Origin: Hymenopellis radicata
Lineage: Eukaryota; Basidiomycota; Agaricomycetes; Agaricales; Physalacriaceae
DNA length: 64,000 nt
Direction of reading: 5' to 3'
NCBI GenBank assembly: GCA_015501595.1
Contig: JADNRX010000025.1
Coordinates: forward strand, 186,001 to 250,000
Positions 46,491 to 57,956 of this stretch are shown piece after piece. The notes under the pieces were generated by a model. It worked only from the letters and a program-made list of their open reading frames with translations. It had not been told where the DNA came from and made no database searches. The translations under genes and the position numbers were made by a program. Each line of letters opens with the position of its first letter. The stretch's first letter is position 1.

Positions 46491-46756
46491 TGTCAGAAGG
46501 GATTCCAATTCCAGGCTCTGACCAAGTTCGAGCATAAAGATTCTTTTCGTCAGGGCCAGCGGACGGTTTCAAAACGTCCTTCTTCCCATACATGTACAGG
46601 ACTCCCCGTTTCCATTACCGTACCTCTGATCCCGCATTCCTAGCGCGCATCAATGTGTTGCATAGAAACACACACTGTGCAGGAAGAGTCGTACAACAGT
46701 TCCACGATAATAGTACAAGTTCCATATATGCGCCAGCACGGCGCTGTCAGTCCTGC

Positions 46757-47240
46757 TTATAACTCAGATAGCAGTTTCTGGACCAACACCTCCGACGCGC
46801 TCAACACGCGATCCGCAATTTCCTGTTTCTTCCTCTGCATCTGTACGAGAGTCAGCTGAACAAAGCGGAAAGAAAACCAACACACCTCTAAGATCTTATC
46901 CTCGACAGTACCGGGAATGATGACCTTGTAAATGTGAACGGTCGCGTTCGCTGGATTCGCATTCAACTTCATGACGCATAGGCGGCTTAAGTGCGCTAAC
47001 CCAATTGTACTTGTCTTGCTTCGTGCGCCGGAGCATCGTCTGTTCCAGAACAGCCTACGAAGCGTATGTGGGTTAAAATATGTATAACAGTAAAATGACA
47101 TAAGTACATGGAGCTTGGCAATTTCCGAAGACAACATCGTTATCTCGCGTCTCCCTCTGGGAAGGACCAGTGGAGGTGCAAGATGCGTAATACGCAAGAA
47201 ATCAAAGAGCGAGTAGAGGTCGGCGCATGTATTTTGACTA
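46757..47240 (-). pseudogene. Relic of an SNF2-family helicase
   Basis: On minus: QNTCADLYSLFDFLRI (equivalent to the QN.LEDLYSLFRFL block after motif III), then SSEIAKLH joined by an intron to AVLEQTMLRRTKQDK, then directly TVHIYKVIIPGTVEDKILE and MQRKKQEIADRVLSASE, ending in TAA at 46757. The helicase C-terminal lobe that should lie between RRTKQDK and TVHIYK (motifs IV and V and most of VI) is missing, and no N-terminal motifs I or II are found upstream. It is therefore a truncated, internally deleted copy. It lies back to back with the ABCC relic. Confidence 0.8.
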
Positions 47241-47564
47241 GAAGAACATGGTGTCAATTCACGCCGCGCACCGTCACGAACACGCTCACATTGGTGTGCC
47301 CGTCATGTCCCAGCGGTTCCGGCTCTTCAAGGCACAGCATGCCACAGTGCGCTTGATACATTTGGTGTGAATGAGGTGAGCTTCGTCTGACCAAAACCAT
47401 TAATCTCGAGAAGGACATCAAATGATGATTCCGGTCCGTCGAATGCTTCAAAACTTTCCGGACTGAAAAGTTTGGTGGCAAGTGTTTCAGACTGCGTTTA
47501 ACCTCCTACCTAGTTGACGTGGAACTTAACTTGCACCAGAAGTGCGGACGGACGTCCTGTAGTA
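47241..47564. other. Spacer between the SNF2 relic and ASA1
   Basis: No gene called. A minus-strand frame (47254-47481) has a protein-like piece, CGMLCLEEPEPLGHDGHTN, of unknown origin. Confidence 0.35.
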
Positions 47565-49137
47565 TTACTGTCTACTCGATTTTTCAAAGGACATTAGTGA
47601 CCAAACTGACACTAGTTTGTCTTTACCTGCGCCGACCAGCCAACGCGAGCGGTCTGCCTTCTCGCTCTCGTCGAGCTCCTCATCTTCGTCGTCGCTGACG
47701 GTTGGTAATGTGGGGTCAGAATGTGCGAAGGCTACGGCTTGACAGCTTGCTTTGTGATACTTGAGGGTACCGAGGGGTTTGAACGTCTTGGTCGAATATA
47801 GCCGAATCCTGAGACGTGGTAATCGTTAGTTGACTGAATAAAGATGGTGAAAGAGAACGTCGTACTTGCCGTCCCAGCCGCCAACGGCACAGACTCTGCC
47901 ATCGTCGCGGACTGCAACAGACCCGTTCCCGCCCTGTTTTGTTTTAAACTTTTCTGATTCGCCTGTCTGATTGAGAATGTCACGATCTGTACCGTCGGGA
48001 AGCAGAAGAAGCTTACAACCAAGTCGTATCGCCCAATGAGGTGATCAGCAGACACAGTAAACGCCGTCGTGTTGTCTTTGTTCACTGTCATGGCCATGAC
48101 TATTGGAGGCTGGTTAACATGTCGTTGTCAATCAAAGAAGCTGACAATTCCTTACCAGCCTCAACGTGCGATTTGACGCTCCATATCACATCCCAACTGA
48201 TGCCCTCGACAGATTTAGGACGAGCTGAGCTTCGGAGCACGACACTCCCGTTTTCGTGTGCGAGCAGGAGACGAAGGGATGTTTCCGCTGAGAACAGGTG
48301 CATTGACATGATGATACCTGGTGTCAGTGTTCGAGTTTGCTTGAGGATGAAAGGCGGCGAGTGATACCAGATGCGCCTCGTCCTCGTCCATCATTCGACA
48401 GTATGGGACCTTGGGCCTTTGCTTCTCGTCCAATGGCAGCATGGAGTCTCTGACACGAAGGCAATGTCCAGATATCGGCCTATGCGCACGCTTGAGAGCC
48501 AAGTATAGAAGTGAAATGAACCGTACCTCTGAAGATTCGACAAGATTGGGAAGCGCTATCAACAGTCTATGAGCCGTTTCAAGGACCGAAAACCGACAGT
48601 AATTCAACGCGTTCACGTCCAGCGAGTACTTCAACTCGGGGGTCCTGGACTCTGCCAACGCCGCCGATCCGCCGATGAGAGAATACTCCTCCACGCGCGC
48701 CCATACGTGCAGTTTATTGTCCCGGGCCTGTGTGATAACATGTTCCCCGCATTCCTGCACTCCCAGTAACCCATCCTCGTGTGCCTTCCAAGAGACAACA
48801 GGGCGGAGGGTACGCGTCAAAGTGCAGATGACCCATCCTGCAAAGTCTCCAGAGTAGATGCGCTCGTTGTCACCAGAAATGAAGAGTGCAGTAACAGGCG
48901 CAGTGTGGGTCCGAAGTATATGAATTGGGGGTGGCGGCACGAGTTCTCTTGTGGTGTCTCTTTGGGTGTCTTTTGGGGCGTCTTCGATCGCGTCTTCACG
49001 GGCGTGTCTCCTCTGGGGTTCTCCTCTGCGCGTGTCGTTTTCGCGGGGGTGTCTACCTGCGGGATTTTTCTCCATGCCTCAAAGTCAAACGTGTCCGGTA
49101 TAGGTGGCAGGATACCAGCATTAGGAAGGATAGACAT
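47565..49137 (-). CDS. ASA1: WD40 protein ASA1 (ASTRA-associated protein 1)
   Basis: A WD40 propeller protein linked to the ASTRA/TTT complex, which assembles PIKK kinases and chromatin complexes. Blades recognised: PPPPIHILRTHTAPVTALFI, NERIYSGDFAGWV, VSWKAHEDGLLG, ITQARDNKLHVWARV, ALPNLVESSE, then TAFTVSADHLIGRYDL, AVRDDGRVCAVGGWDG and RLYSTKTFKPLGTLKYHKAS, ending WLVGAGKDKLVSVWSLMSF...SSRQ at TAA 47565. An acidic DDEDEELDESEK loop lies before the last blade. Exons are separated by short introns (for example 48100-48154, 47940-48014 and 47817-47866). The N terminus is unsettled: the frame from ATG 49137 (MSILPNAGILPP...) gives a Thr/Pro/Lys-rich extension but needs one extra base near 48945-48955; the propeller frame itself offers ATG 49075. 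Confidence 0.85.
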
Positions 49138-49285
49138 ATATCAAGTCGAAATTAATAGCAGAGAAGAGTGACAGAGGCAGTCTCTCCGAGATGATGAGCG
49201 CGTCGAGAGAACAAGTTATTCGACGCGCACGCGATCTCGCCCAATGAGGCAGGACCACCAACTCGCTTGTAACTACAATTGTCCA
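49138..49285. other. ASA1 upstream spacer
   Basis: Short region between the ASA1 start and the inverted-repeat element at 49286. The promoter of ASA1 is expected here. Confidence 0.4.
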
Positions 49286-49991
49286 CAGGCTAACGCTTCC
49301 GTGATTCGTATTCGAATCATTCGGCCGCGAATGGCCGTTTTGATGGATGGATCCATCCATCCGAATGAACGGACCCTGTTGATCCGGCGACTAACGAATG
49401 GGTTGAACCATTCGTTCGCTTCAGCAAGCCCTACCCGTACTATACTTCGATGTAGACGGCCTCAGTAGTCAGAAATAAAGGAATATGGGCTTAGACACGC
49501 CCACCTTCCATCTTGAACCTGAAATCTCTAAATCACACTTTGAGTGTCAAAGCAATCATGGAAATTCAGGTCAACTGTGTGCTGAATGGCCGCAAAACGG
49601 GCTACCAACATAAAATAACCTTGAGATGATACTTTCTGTGAAGGACAGGTTGTGTTAGCACCGTACATTCACTTCGGGGCAGCAACGGGGCCCAAATGCA
49701 TATGCTTACCCCGATTTGATGAGAAGTCAAACTTTTAGACTAGATATTTCAATCATATTTGTATATACAGATGTTTAATTAAGTTTGTAGCCCCTCAGGA
49801 TCCAGCTGAGGAGGAGAAGGGCCTTCAAGGTTGCTTCGAGGCAGCACTGGCACATGCCGACGATGCCGTAACATCCCATCAAACATTCGTGAATATTCGC
49901 GAATCGATCCAGGCGGAGTGTAATCAACGTGAGTAAGCATTCACGAATGACCTATTCGGGCAACATTCGAATCACGGAAGCGTTAGCCTGA
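49286..49991. mobile_element. 706-bp terminal-inverted-repeat element
   Basis: The left end CAGGCTAACGCTTCCGTGAT continues TTCG; the right end is its exact reverse complement, finishing at 49991, so 24 bases match perfectly. Inside are further ATTCG-rich palindromic pieces (49393-49417 and 49885-49905). There is no transposase frame. AATTG occurs in both flanks but at unequal distance, so a target duplication is not established. It is likely a non-autonomous DNA transposon. Confidence 0.7.
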
Positions 49992-50541
49992 ATTGGGATC
50001 TCATTATTCTATCTCTCTGCTTTCCTTATCCAACGCTTGCCAGCTCACGTAGGTGCAGCTAACACTAAGGATCGTCGCTCTGAAGATCAGAAGGCGGAGC
50101 TTCTGCAGTGGGTATGTACTATTATATTCAGACCTCCAATAACATATATATAATCTAGGCTGCTCAAGCGACGCATAGACATCTCTCGACAACACCTAAA
50201 GTATCGGTACGTCACCTTCAACTGTACCATACTCAATGCTCAATTACCTTCTGTGATATTTCGTGGAGGCTCGCGGCGGTTAAACTCCTACCTAAGATTC
50301 AAGTCGACGTGAGCCTTGACTAGCTAAGAAAATGTCGGAGTCGTTCACGCATTTGGAAGAAATGAATCCGTAATCATTTATAAGTCATACGGTTGGGTAT
50401 GGGAAATCACAGCACAGGAGGATTATTAGGTCAAGTATGGTTTGCAGTCCGTGCGCACGCGTCTCCGGTTTCTGGTTGCTCAATCCAAAGTTCGGGTCAT
50501 TAGAAGGAGCGAACCACGTAAATGAACTATTCCGCTTGTAA
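49992..50541. other. Spacer with a possible exon remnant
   Basis: A short exon-like piece at about 50042-50110 (GAANTKDRRSEDQKAELLQW before a GTATGT donor), with AAQATHRHLS following after a TCTAG acceptor near 50159, suggests a decayed gene. Nothing else is recognised before the VMA3 stop. Confidence 0.35.
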
Positions 50542-51457
50542 TTAGCACTGTGAGACGCGTAAGCATACACGTAGACCGAGAAAACTGGACAAAAGAGACG
50601 TACGCCCAACATGCTCTGCGCGCTGGTGTTCATGATGAGCGCAACGATGAGACCTGCACAAAGTGAGATAAATGCCTGAAGGATTAATGGTTGACAGCGC
50701 ACCGTAAAGACCCAAGACTTCGGCGAAAATGAGAATCAGAATCTACAAATGGTTGAATATTCGCAGAGATGCACTCATAAATGGACGTACCATGCCGACG
50801 AAGAGCCTTGGCTGCTGTGCAGTTCCGCGGACACCGGCGTCACCGACAATACCAATAGCGAAGCCTGCGGCGAGACCAGCGAGGCCGACTGACAGACCAG
50901 CGCCGAGCTGAACGAAACCTTTGGCCAGGGCATAGTCGCGGAAACTGAAGGAATTGTTGAATTGGGCAAGGGTATAAGTGTGAGGAGAACGCACGGTCAT
51001 TGGCAATAAGAACCGAGACGACGAGACCGTAAATCTAAAGTGGTTTGCGCGTTTACTTGAGGGACGGATACAGGAGCAGCTCAAACCCACAGCAATGATA
51101 CCAGCCATGATGACGGGGACGACACACTTCATCATGAGGTCAGGACGCAGCACCGACATTGCAGAAATGCCAACGCCAGACTTGGCGGTTCCGTAACTGG
51201 AACGCCGTTAGCGCTGCTTTGACTTGCAAGTCGGTCGAAGAGTGCTCACCTTGCTCCTATGCCTGTTCACACCACCGTCCACCATGAGCTTCCAGTTGCA
51301 AAGCCTTTTCCGGAACAGGCGACTCACAGGTAAATACGATAGCGCTCGTGCATCCCTAGAGAAAGCAAGTGTTGAGCAAGAGGGGTCGACGACAACCAAA
51401 GAGAGCACGTACCATGGCACTGAAGAAGGGTGCATAGACAGGGCAGAGGTCAGACAT
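50542..51457 (-). CDS. VMA3: V-type H+-ATPase proteolipid subunit c
   Basis: Forms the rotating proton-carrying ring of the vacuolar ATPase. It starts [15 protein letters not shown], then GCTSAIVFT, a 13-base microexon (51250-51262), [67 protein letters not shown] and [20 protein letters not shown], then [20 protein letters not shown] with the proton-binding Glu in the last helix. The final intron gives an end ...SMLGC at TAA 50542; reading through would add an unlikely long tail. At the [13 protein letters not shown] junction the phase fails by one base in the T run at 50942-50944 (plus AAA), probably an assembly deletion. At least seven coding exons in 0.9 kb. Confidence 0.93.
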
Positions 51458-51872
51458 TTTTGAGCGAATTAAACAACTGCGGGGACGATAGCGACGACGG
51501 GTGTTTGATTTGGTGGTGGAGAGCACGTCGGCGGCAGTGCTTGTCACTCGTATACGGCACAGGCCGGGCGGAGTGCGCGTCGGAGTTTGAAATCAGCATT
51601 CATGCGCTTTACCTCATCTCGTACATTGTCCTGGATTCATTGGTGTCAACAATGCAGATATATAAGAGTGGATGGTACCTTGTTGAACAAATAAAGAGCT
51701 AGGATACAGTATTATAAGTAAGAGCCAATAAAAAGAACATAAAAATGTACAGATGTGCACTACAATCAGAGCAGGTAGATGCAACCAACGAAAGCAATGT
51801 AGATGCAAGACCGTCCCATCATCATCCCAGAAGAACGAAAAGCGAAAAAAAAATGATATATGCCGAACGGGG
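51458..51872. other. Spacer between VMA3 and FCP1
   Basis: About 415 bases with the VMA3 promoter and the FCP1 3' end, both on minus. No gene recognised; it is AT-rich near 51650-51860. Confidence 0.45.
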
Positions 51873-54488
51873 CTATGTCCAGTCTTCCTCTAATTCCTTG
51901 GCCAGAAAGTCATCTTCCTCATCGTCATCGTCGTCGATCTCCTCGTCCTCGTCTGGTTGGTTTGCGAGGTCTTGCGCAGACATCGTTTCCTTTAATGACG
52001 ACCCCTCCAACTTCCGCCGCTTCGAGTCTGGCGAGCTCGTCTCCGTATCGCTCTTCGGCGTCGAGCTTCTTGACCGCTTTCGTGGTGTATTGGTGACACT
52101 ACGCGGACCACATCAGCACGATTCAGCGGTCGGGCAGCAAACACACCTCTCGTCATCCTCGTCGGCCCAATGCACGCCTTCGTGATAACCCTCATCATCA
52201 TCATCGTCGCTCTCGTTCATAGCGGCCTCAACCTCGTCGTTAATATCGTTCCAGTCGATGTCGCCTATTTCCAGCTCACCTCCCGCGGGATGCTTGTCCT
52301 TCACGACAACGCCATGAGTGAGCACGTCAACCCGGGATGCGGTAGTGGGATCCATGAGATAAAGTGTCTCGTCCACCTTTTTCCACATGTTCACGCACTC
52401 CGTGAGCCATTGGTTCCAGACTACCTTTATGGCAGGCTTTCTTAATGCGATGTTAACTTTATCGGTCCCTTGCTATATTCATCATGAGAATTATTGGGAG
52501 ACGCTAGAAAAAGAAACATACCTTTGCAGCAACTACGTGAGTTACACCTTCTTGCAATTCCGTTGAGCACCGGGCACCAAACGCCTCAGCCATCTTCCAC
52601 ACGTCCGTTGCTTGTGGTCGGATATCTAGTGGAAACATGCTCGAGAAGACGATGTGTACGCCTCGCAATACTTCAGCCCGTATTTCCGGTATGATAGTCT
52701 GTCAAATTTGCAATGAGACGAGCTCTTGAGTTCACGAAGTATAGCTCACAGTGACATCGCATTCGTCATGTAACCCTCGTTTCCGTTTACCAGAAGCCGG
52801 CGGAGGTGCCGAATCGTATGCCTGAAAATATCGACGGTGAACATCAACAAGAATCTGCACAACGTAAGTATATGACCAGAACAAGAGGGATGGGCTGACC
52901 TTCCCCACACGTTCAAGCTCTGAGTCTTGACTCTTCAGTAAAGCCTTCTTATGATGATGGTGTGGATGATGCTGCTGCTGCTCCGAGTCAGCTTTAGGTT
53001 CACTACTGGTGTCCTCTGTCGTTTCCTCGTCCTCTGTGTCCGCCAATTTCTCTTGCATTTTTGCCAACGGCCGTTCTTCAACTTGAGCTTCCAAGGCAAT
53101 CGAATTTTGGGTCATCATCGCTTTAGTCGACAGCGTGGGGTCCTCCAGGGTTGCTGGCATCGGTTGAGGTGGTACAGGTAGATTATTCGTGGGTAGTTTA
53201 GGGAGAAATGCAGAGTTGATATCGCCAATCCCGACGAAGAAGTCGACTTGACTAGCTGTTAGTACAGAGAGGAATGCAGCAAGTAGAGGGCGTACATGGC
53301 ACGACTTTGATTAGATTGGGACTCCATTCCCAGACATCGCCTCGGTCGTCTATTATAACCACCATCGAGGTATCGCACGGAAATAACCGCTTAAGGCTTT
53401 TCTGGGTCAGGCCTAGAGATGCTAAGCGAGGCGAGAAAAACAGAAGAAAGCGATACTCACTCCCGCTCTCGTCTCTACTCAATAGTCTCCCACCAAAGAG
53501 TTTCCCCTCTGGATCGATGGCAGCACAGACCTTCTCGGCATAAGCACGAGTGCCCATGGTGTAGACGTGCATCTCGTATCGTTCCGCGATGTCTGTTAGA
53601 AACGATTGCCAGCCCGGTCTGTCGGTAAAGTTAGGAAGAGTAAAATGAACGCATATAGGGAGCTACTCACCGAGGTTTAATATAATACATGCAGCCGTCG
53701 CTTTCGATAGCCTTGTTCTGGGCTTTAGCTGGGACAGCGCCTCCAAATGTTTCTGGCCCTAGTCTAAACTCCTTCACATCCTTGAGCGCCTCCCAATTGG
53801 GATTACACTCATCATCATCGTCGCCGTTGCTTGAGGGCGGCGTATGTCCATTCTGTTTGTGTTTCTCCTCCCAGGCCTTGCCCTCGGCTATCCATTCGCC
53901 AACAGTAGGATCGACCGTGGCGTGCACTATCGTCTGGTCAAGATCGACAATGAGCGATAGTTTCCGGGTCTTGAGGAGATGGTCGGCAGTCTCGCGTTCT
54001 ATTCGTTGGGCCTCTTCTAGCGAAACGGTAGGGCCGTTCGCCGAATGGGTCATCTGTATGGAAGCGCGGGATGTGTCCGAGAAACCGATGTAATCCGTGC
54101 TATACACGGTCAGCCTACGTCTGGATATGCAATGGGGCGACACGTACTTTGTCATATCCTTCCCGCAGAGAACACACAAGCCCATGTGTTGCACGCCGTG
54201 TTTACACGGCTCTTTCACAACAAGTGCCGGTTTCTGCTTGGCTTTGGCGACGCTAACGACATCGCCTGGACGTATGTTCCACGTCTGAATGTCACCATCG
54301 ATAGCAGAATCCCAAGTGCCGAAGCGAGTCTCGGGGCGCGGTGAGCCTCGCGGCAAGTACTGGTAAGAGTAGCTTAATAGACGGCTCCCACGAGAGACTG
54401 TACTCGATTGTGGCGCGTCGATGGTGGATATTGTGATAGGATACGGCCATCCTGGCGGTAAGAAAACGTCCGTGGGGGTTTCCTCCAT
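51873..54488 (-). CDS. FCP1: RNA polymerase II CTD phosphatase FCP1
   Basis: Removes phosphate from the C-terminal domain of RNA polymerase II so that it can be reused. In order: an N-terminal part with a Cys-containing CKHGVQHMGLCVLCGKD stretch; the FCP homology catalytic domain with the DxDxT motif (LIVDLDQTIVHATVDP), PGWQSFLTDIAERYEMHVYT and VVIIDDRGDVWEW; an acidic/His-rich linker; then a BRCT domain (IVFSSMFPLDIRPQ, CSTELQEGVTHVVAAK, WNQWLTECVNMWKKVDETLY) and an acidic tail with a basic KRRKLEG patch ending KELEEDWT. Start MEETPTDVFLPPG at 54486-54488. Introns are short, for example 53247-53287 and 53413-53458, and all junctions I checked keep frame. Length, about 790 residues, is usual for fungal FCP1. 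Confidence 0.95.
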
Positions 54489-54959
54489 CCTTGGTTGATG
54501 TGGTCAAGAGCAAGTTCCGGCAGGCATTTTCGCTCTAATCTCAACAAAACGCTCTACGAGAACAATGGATTTCTGTCCACAAATCGCAGTGATTTATTCG
54601 GCCTGCTGTTATCGTACGCACGACTGTCGCATCGACATGGCCATCGCCCTCCAAGACACGACCTCGGGCCGATCACGGCTTTCTCACGAACGAACCTCGT
54701 CTATAGTTCAATGCGACTAAGCACTAGTACAGCAGCTACTGGATACGAATCGCCAAATAACTTAATATGCTCCCAAGAGTAACATGCTTGTTTCGCTCGT
54801 TACTTATTTAATTCGCATTACCAAACCTCTCTCGTTGCATCACGCGTCGGGCGCCACCACCAATTCTGTCTTATGCGTTCAATCCATTGTACTCGCGTCG
54901 TTCGGCATGCTGGTAGACGAATTGCGCTTAAAAGGAGTCTTTAATACCTCATCAACTTA
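54489..54959. other. FCP1 promoter side
   Basis: No gene recognised. It contains the upstream region of FCP1 and the left edge of the epimerase relic. Confidence 0.4.
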
Positions 54960-55640
54960 AGCGACGACCACCTCTTCTACAACGCGTGTTCTCATACTTG
55001 GAGCCACTGGTGAGCTCAATGTGCCCTCATGTAGCTACGTTGTGGTACCTTTCTTCCGCTCCTTTCATCGGCGCATCCGTTGACATCACTGTGCTCGTTC
55101 GAAATGCCAACAAAGCGAACCAACTCCAAGGATTGGGGCTTGCTATCAAAGTCGTCGAAGGATTGCCCTACTTCAATGTGCTGGCGACGTGGACGGTATC
55201 ATTGACACAGTGTGTATTTTGCTGACTCTCAATAGTTCAGTAATTTATCTCAGGCGTAGTACAACAGCACCGATGTCGATGGTGCTGGTAGCGTGTAAGA
55301 AGAAATTCGAACAGAAAGTGAAACAAAAAAGTATCATTCACCTCGTATGTTCCTTCCTTCTGACCAACATTTGAATACTGACTGACGGCATGCATCCCTC
55401 TCTAGTCGGGTTCAACCATCATCAAAGACAATGCGCGAGGCCACCGATAACAACATGCAAAAGATGGGAAATCTCCCAAATGGTGCACATAAAGATCTTG
55501 CTTTCATTGTAGCAGACGGGAACGCTATGTGGTCATTTGTCCTCAAGGTCCACAACCTTGCATATTATCGTTCCGGTGCCATCTTTGGGCGTTCAAGAAC
55601 AACACCCTTCTCGCCGATCGTCTATCGCAAAGCTCGTCTA
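54960..55640 (+). pseudogene. Relic of an NAD(P)-dependent epimerase/NmrA-like gene
   Basis: Starts with the Rossmann opening TRVLILGATG near 54982-55011. The glycine-rich loop is then broken. Further pieces keep family features: DITVLVRNANKANQLQGLGL, KKKFEQKVKQKS, SGSTIIKDNARG, HKDLAFIVAD and RSGAIFG (the last corresponds to the usual P-x-x-IYG region). They lie in several frames with stops and no set of introns joins them. The catalytic YxxxK is not found. I call it a decayed gene. Confidence 0.75.
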
Positions 55641-55647
55641 GGACTGC

Positions 55648-55809
55648 ATGGAGCTCTTCAAGACGTTTGAGCTCCAACGACCCACGCGTTCGACGCCGTT
55701 ACCTGCCGTGCGCACTTGGCACCGAAGGATACCTGGACTGAAAAAGCAACCAGCTCGCGCTCCGTTAGTGGACACCGACTCCGACAGTGACTCAGACTAC
55801 ATCCCGTAG
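55648..55809 (+). CDS. Small ORF with acidic tail, doubtful
   Basis: 53 codons, MELFKTFELQRPTRSTPLP... ending PLVDTDSDSDSDYIP. The Lys/Arg-rich middle and Asp/Ser tail look like the C terminus of a larger protein, perhaps a transposon-related one. No upstream exon could be tied to it. It overlaps the end of the epimerase relic region. Confidence 0.3.
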   Translation: MELFKTFELQRPTRSTPLPAVRTWHRRIPGLKKQPARAPLVDTDSDSDSDYIP

Positions 55810-55854
55810 TATTACCTCTGTTGACTATGTGCGGAAATTGATTTGCTTGGACCG

Positions 55855-55873
55855 CCCCCCCCCCCTTTTTTTT
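55855..55873. repeat. Homopolymer C11-T8 tract
   Basis: Eleven C followed by eight T. A small hairpin (CCGAC...GTCGG) follows at 55908-55919. The run length is likely to be unreliable in the assembly. Confidence 0.8.
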
Positions 55874-56056
55874 CTTGTTCTTTCTCCTCTCGTAGTGAGG
55901 GCGACCGACTATAGGTCGGTAATGTAGGTCCGTTGGGCTTAAATGCGGAGATATCCCCGCGGCTCAGTCACTGGGTGGAAATCGGGTCTCGCCGCCATAA
56001 CATTTCCGTTCCCTCAGACCTTGCCCTACCTACCTACCTTCCAACTGACCGCCACC

Positions 56057-56903
56057 ATGCCTACGTACAAATATCATTTTATCAAAAATATTCCCTACGA
56101 TGTAGGTGTCATTGGCCATGAACATGTCTTTTACTTACTTGCTCCATTAGCTCGTAGAGGCAGACTCCCCAGTCTACCTTATAACTCGCGACTCAAAAAG
56201 CTGTGGCCTTCCCCACTGCGGCTGCAGTCAGACGTGGCCTGACGCGTTCAGCAACCCGTCAAGTCTCGATAATTTCCGACGCCACATGTTGAAACATCAA
56301 GAAGGCCAACTCCGAGTCACGAGTAAGTTGTTGTCTCTCATAGTAACTGGGCAGATCTCACATCCACCTTCCACAGGTCAAACAACGGACGCCGTCAAAG
56401 AGGCGTGCATGACCCAGTATCAGAGGCCTCTGGGCTCGCACGTACATATTTGTCCCGATGTCGACCGCAGTGCCGAAAGCATTCTCCGCCACCGAGTCAA
56501 TTACGCCGCGGCATTACATACCATGCGACAGGATGCAGAGCACGAATACACTGCTCAAACAGCAGAACCAGACCAGAAGTGGCTTTTCGCTGATAGAGTC
56601 AGCGCATTCTTAAACGCCCCTTGGCCGAATCAAAAGGTGCAGTCGGCGCTGGACGACCACAAATTTGCGCTCTCGGGAGTCGGACGCCAGTATGCGCGGG
56701 CGGTGAGTTATTTGCCCTTCATTGTGTGGACATATCTCGTGAATCCCCAGGGCGTTGTTTTCGATGTCGCGACTGACTACAAGGCATCCAGGCCGCCGGG
56801 CACGCCTACTACGCTCGCGGCCTGGCGCACAGCGGTCGAAAACCTGTCAGAAACGAATCCCATTTATTATCGCATATTGGAGGGAACCTCATTGAAAGGG
56901 TGA
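56057..56903 (+). CDS. Zinc-finger-like protein, unknown function
   Basis: Three exons with good splice signals: 56057-56101 (MPTYKYHFIKNIPYD), 56151-56320 and 56378-56903. Exon 2 carries CGLPHCGCSQTW ... SLDNFRRHMLKH, a C2H2-like finger with an enlarged Cys-to-His spacing. Exon 3 has no domain I recognise; it contains a helical region (AESILRHRVNYAAALHTM) and ends YYRILEGTSLKG. The start is supported by a GCCACCATG context. Length is about 247 residues and the frame is intact. The family appears to be fungal and uncharacterised. A DNA- or RNA-binding role is only a guess from the finger. Confidence 0.7.
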
Positions 56904-57298
56904 TGGAGATGCCGAAAGCGAGGACTCATGAAGCCTACATACATTGATTTTTACATATAGAATTTTACAGCCGTTTGCTCGGACTTTCACTTGTTTTCTC
57001 GTCCTATTCCAGGCTCATCATAGCTTTGTTTGGTGTGGCTCGGCCTTCAATGCGCGATGCGCTTCGTTTCTGTCTCCCTTGCGACTACTATAGGCAGGTT
57101 AGATTTTACAAGTGCTACCAGTAACCCTGAAGAGTCGACATGATAGGCAGAGGGAGCTCTATCAGCTCGAACGGAGGCTGGTACTCAGCGAAAAAGCCTG
57201 AGATCTACTTGGGCGGTGTAGTTTCCAGCGAGAGTCGTGGCTGTGCTGACCTCCGATCATACTTACCCGACTCCGTCCTAAACCTTCCATCGACGGCC
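56904..57298. other. ATP20 promoter side
   Basis: No gene recognised. It contains the 3' end of the zinc-finger-like gene and the upstream region of ATP20. Confidence 0.45.
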
Positions 57299-57956
57299 AT
57301 GTTCCGCACTGCAGCACGGGCGACCAGAGCCACCAAAGGGGTGCGCTTCTACTCGCAAAAGAGCACCCAGGAAAAGGCTGTTGAACAGGTCCGCTGTCGC
57401 CCCCCGCCACCTATCCTCCGCTGACCGCAAAACAGGCCAAGCAGCTGGGCGAAAAAGGCAAAGAATACGGCGGCAAGGCGCTCGAGGAGGGCAAAAAATG
57501 GGCAGAGAGGGGTGTCAAGATGATAGGCCCGGCGGGCGAGCGCGCGTCCGCGCTGGTGGGCCCGGTGGCCGAGCGCGTGTCCGCACTCGCGGGCCCGCAA
57601 TTTGCGACGGCGAGCGCCGTGGTGAAGCAGGTCTATCGCGCCGAGCAGCTGAGCCCCAAGCCGCTATTGAATGCCGATATCTGGAAGAACGCGGCGCAGG
57701 AGATTTGTGAGTGATGAGATGGACATCAAATGCCGCTGGCTGACGGTTTGTAGTGGCGCTCTCGCGCTCGTCATGGACTGCGCTCAAGGCGCGGCAGATC
57801 CCGTTTACGGCGCGTGCCGCTGTTATTGCCGTGGAGGCGTGGGGTATATACAAGGTTCGTGCGCTCTATATGTGTGCCTTGTCATCGCTATATGCCCATT
57901 TGCAGGTCGGCGAAATTATCGGGCGACGTAGCCTGGTTGGCTATAATCTGCATTAA
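57299..57956 (+). CDS. ATP20: Mitochondrial ATP synthase subunit g
   Basis: A membrane subunit of F1Fo ATP synthase needed for dimer formation and cristae shape. It starts MFRTAARATRATKGVRFYSQ, a mitochondrial targeting peptide, then a charged helix (AKQLGEKGKEYGGKALEEGK) and a tandem GPAGERASALVGPVAERVSA repeat, then the conserved core KPLLNADIWKNAAQEI, WTALKARQIPFTARAAVIAV and the ending GEIIGRRSLVGYNLH with the membrane GxxxG-like region. Introns are at 57388-57435, 57707-57752 and 57857-57904; all keep phase. Stop TAA 57954. About 170 residues, longer than yeast Atp20 because of the N-terminal extension seen in basidiomycetes. Confidence 0.92.
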
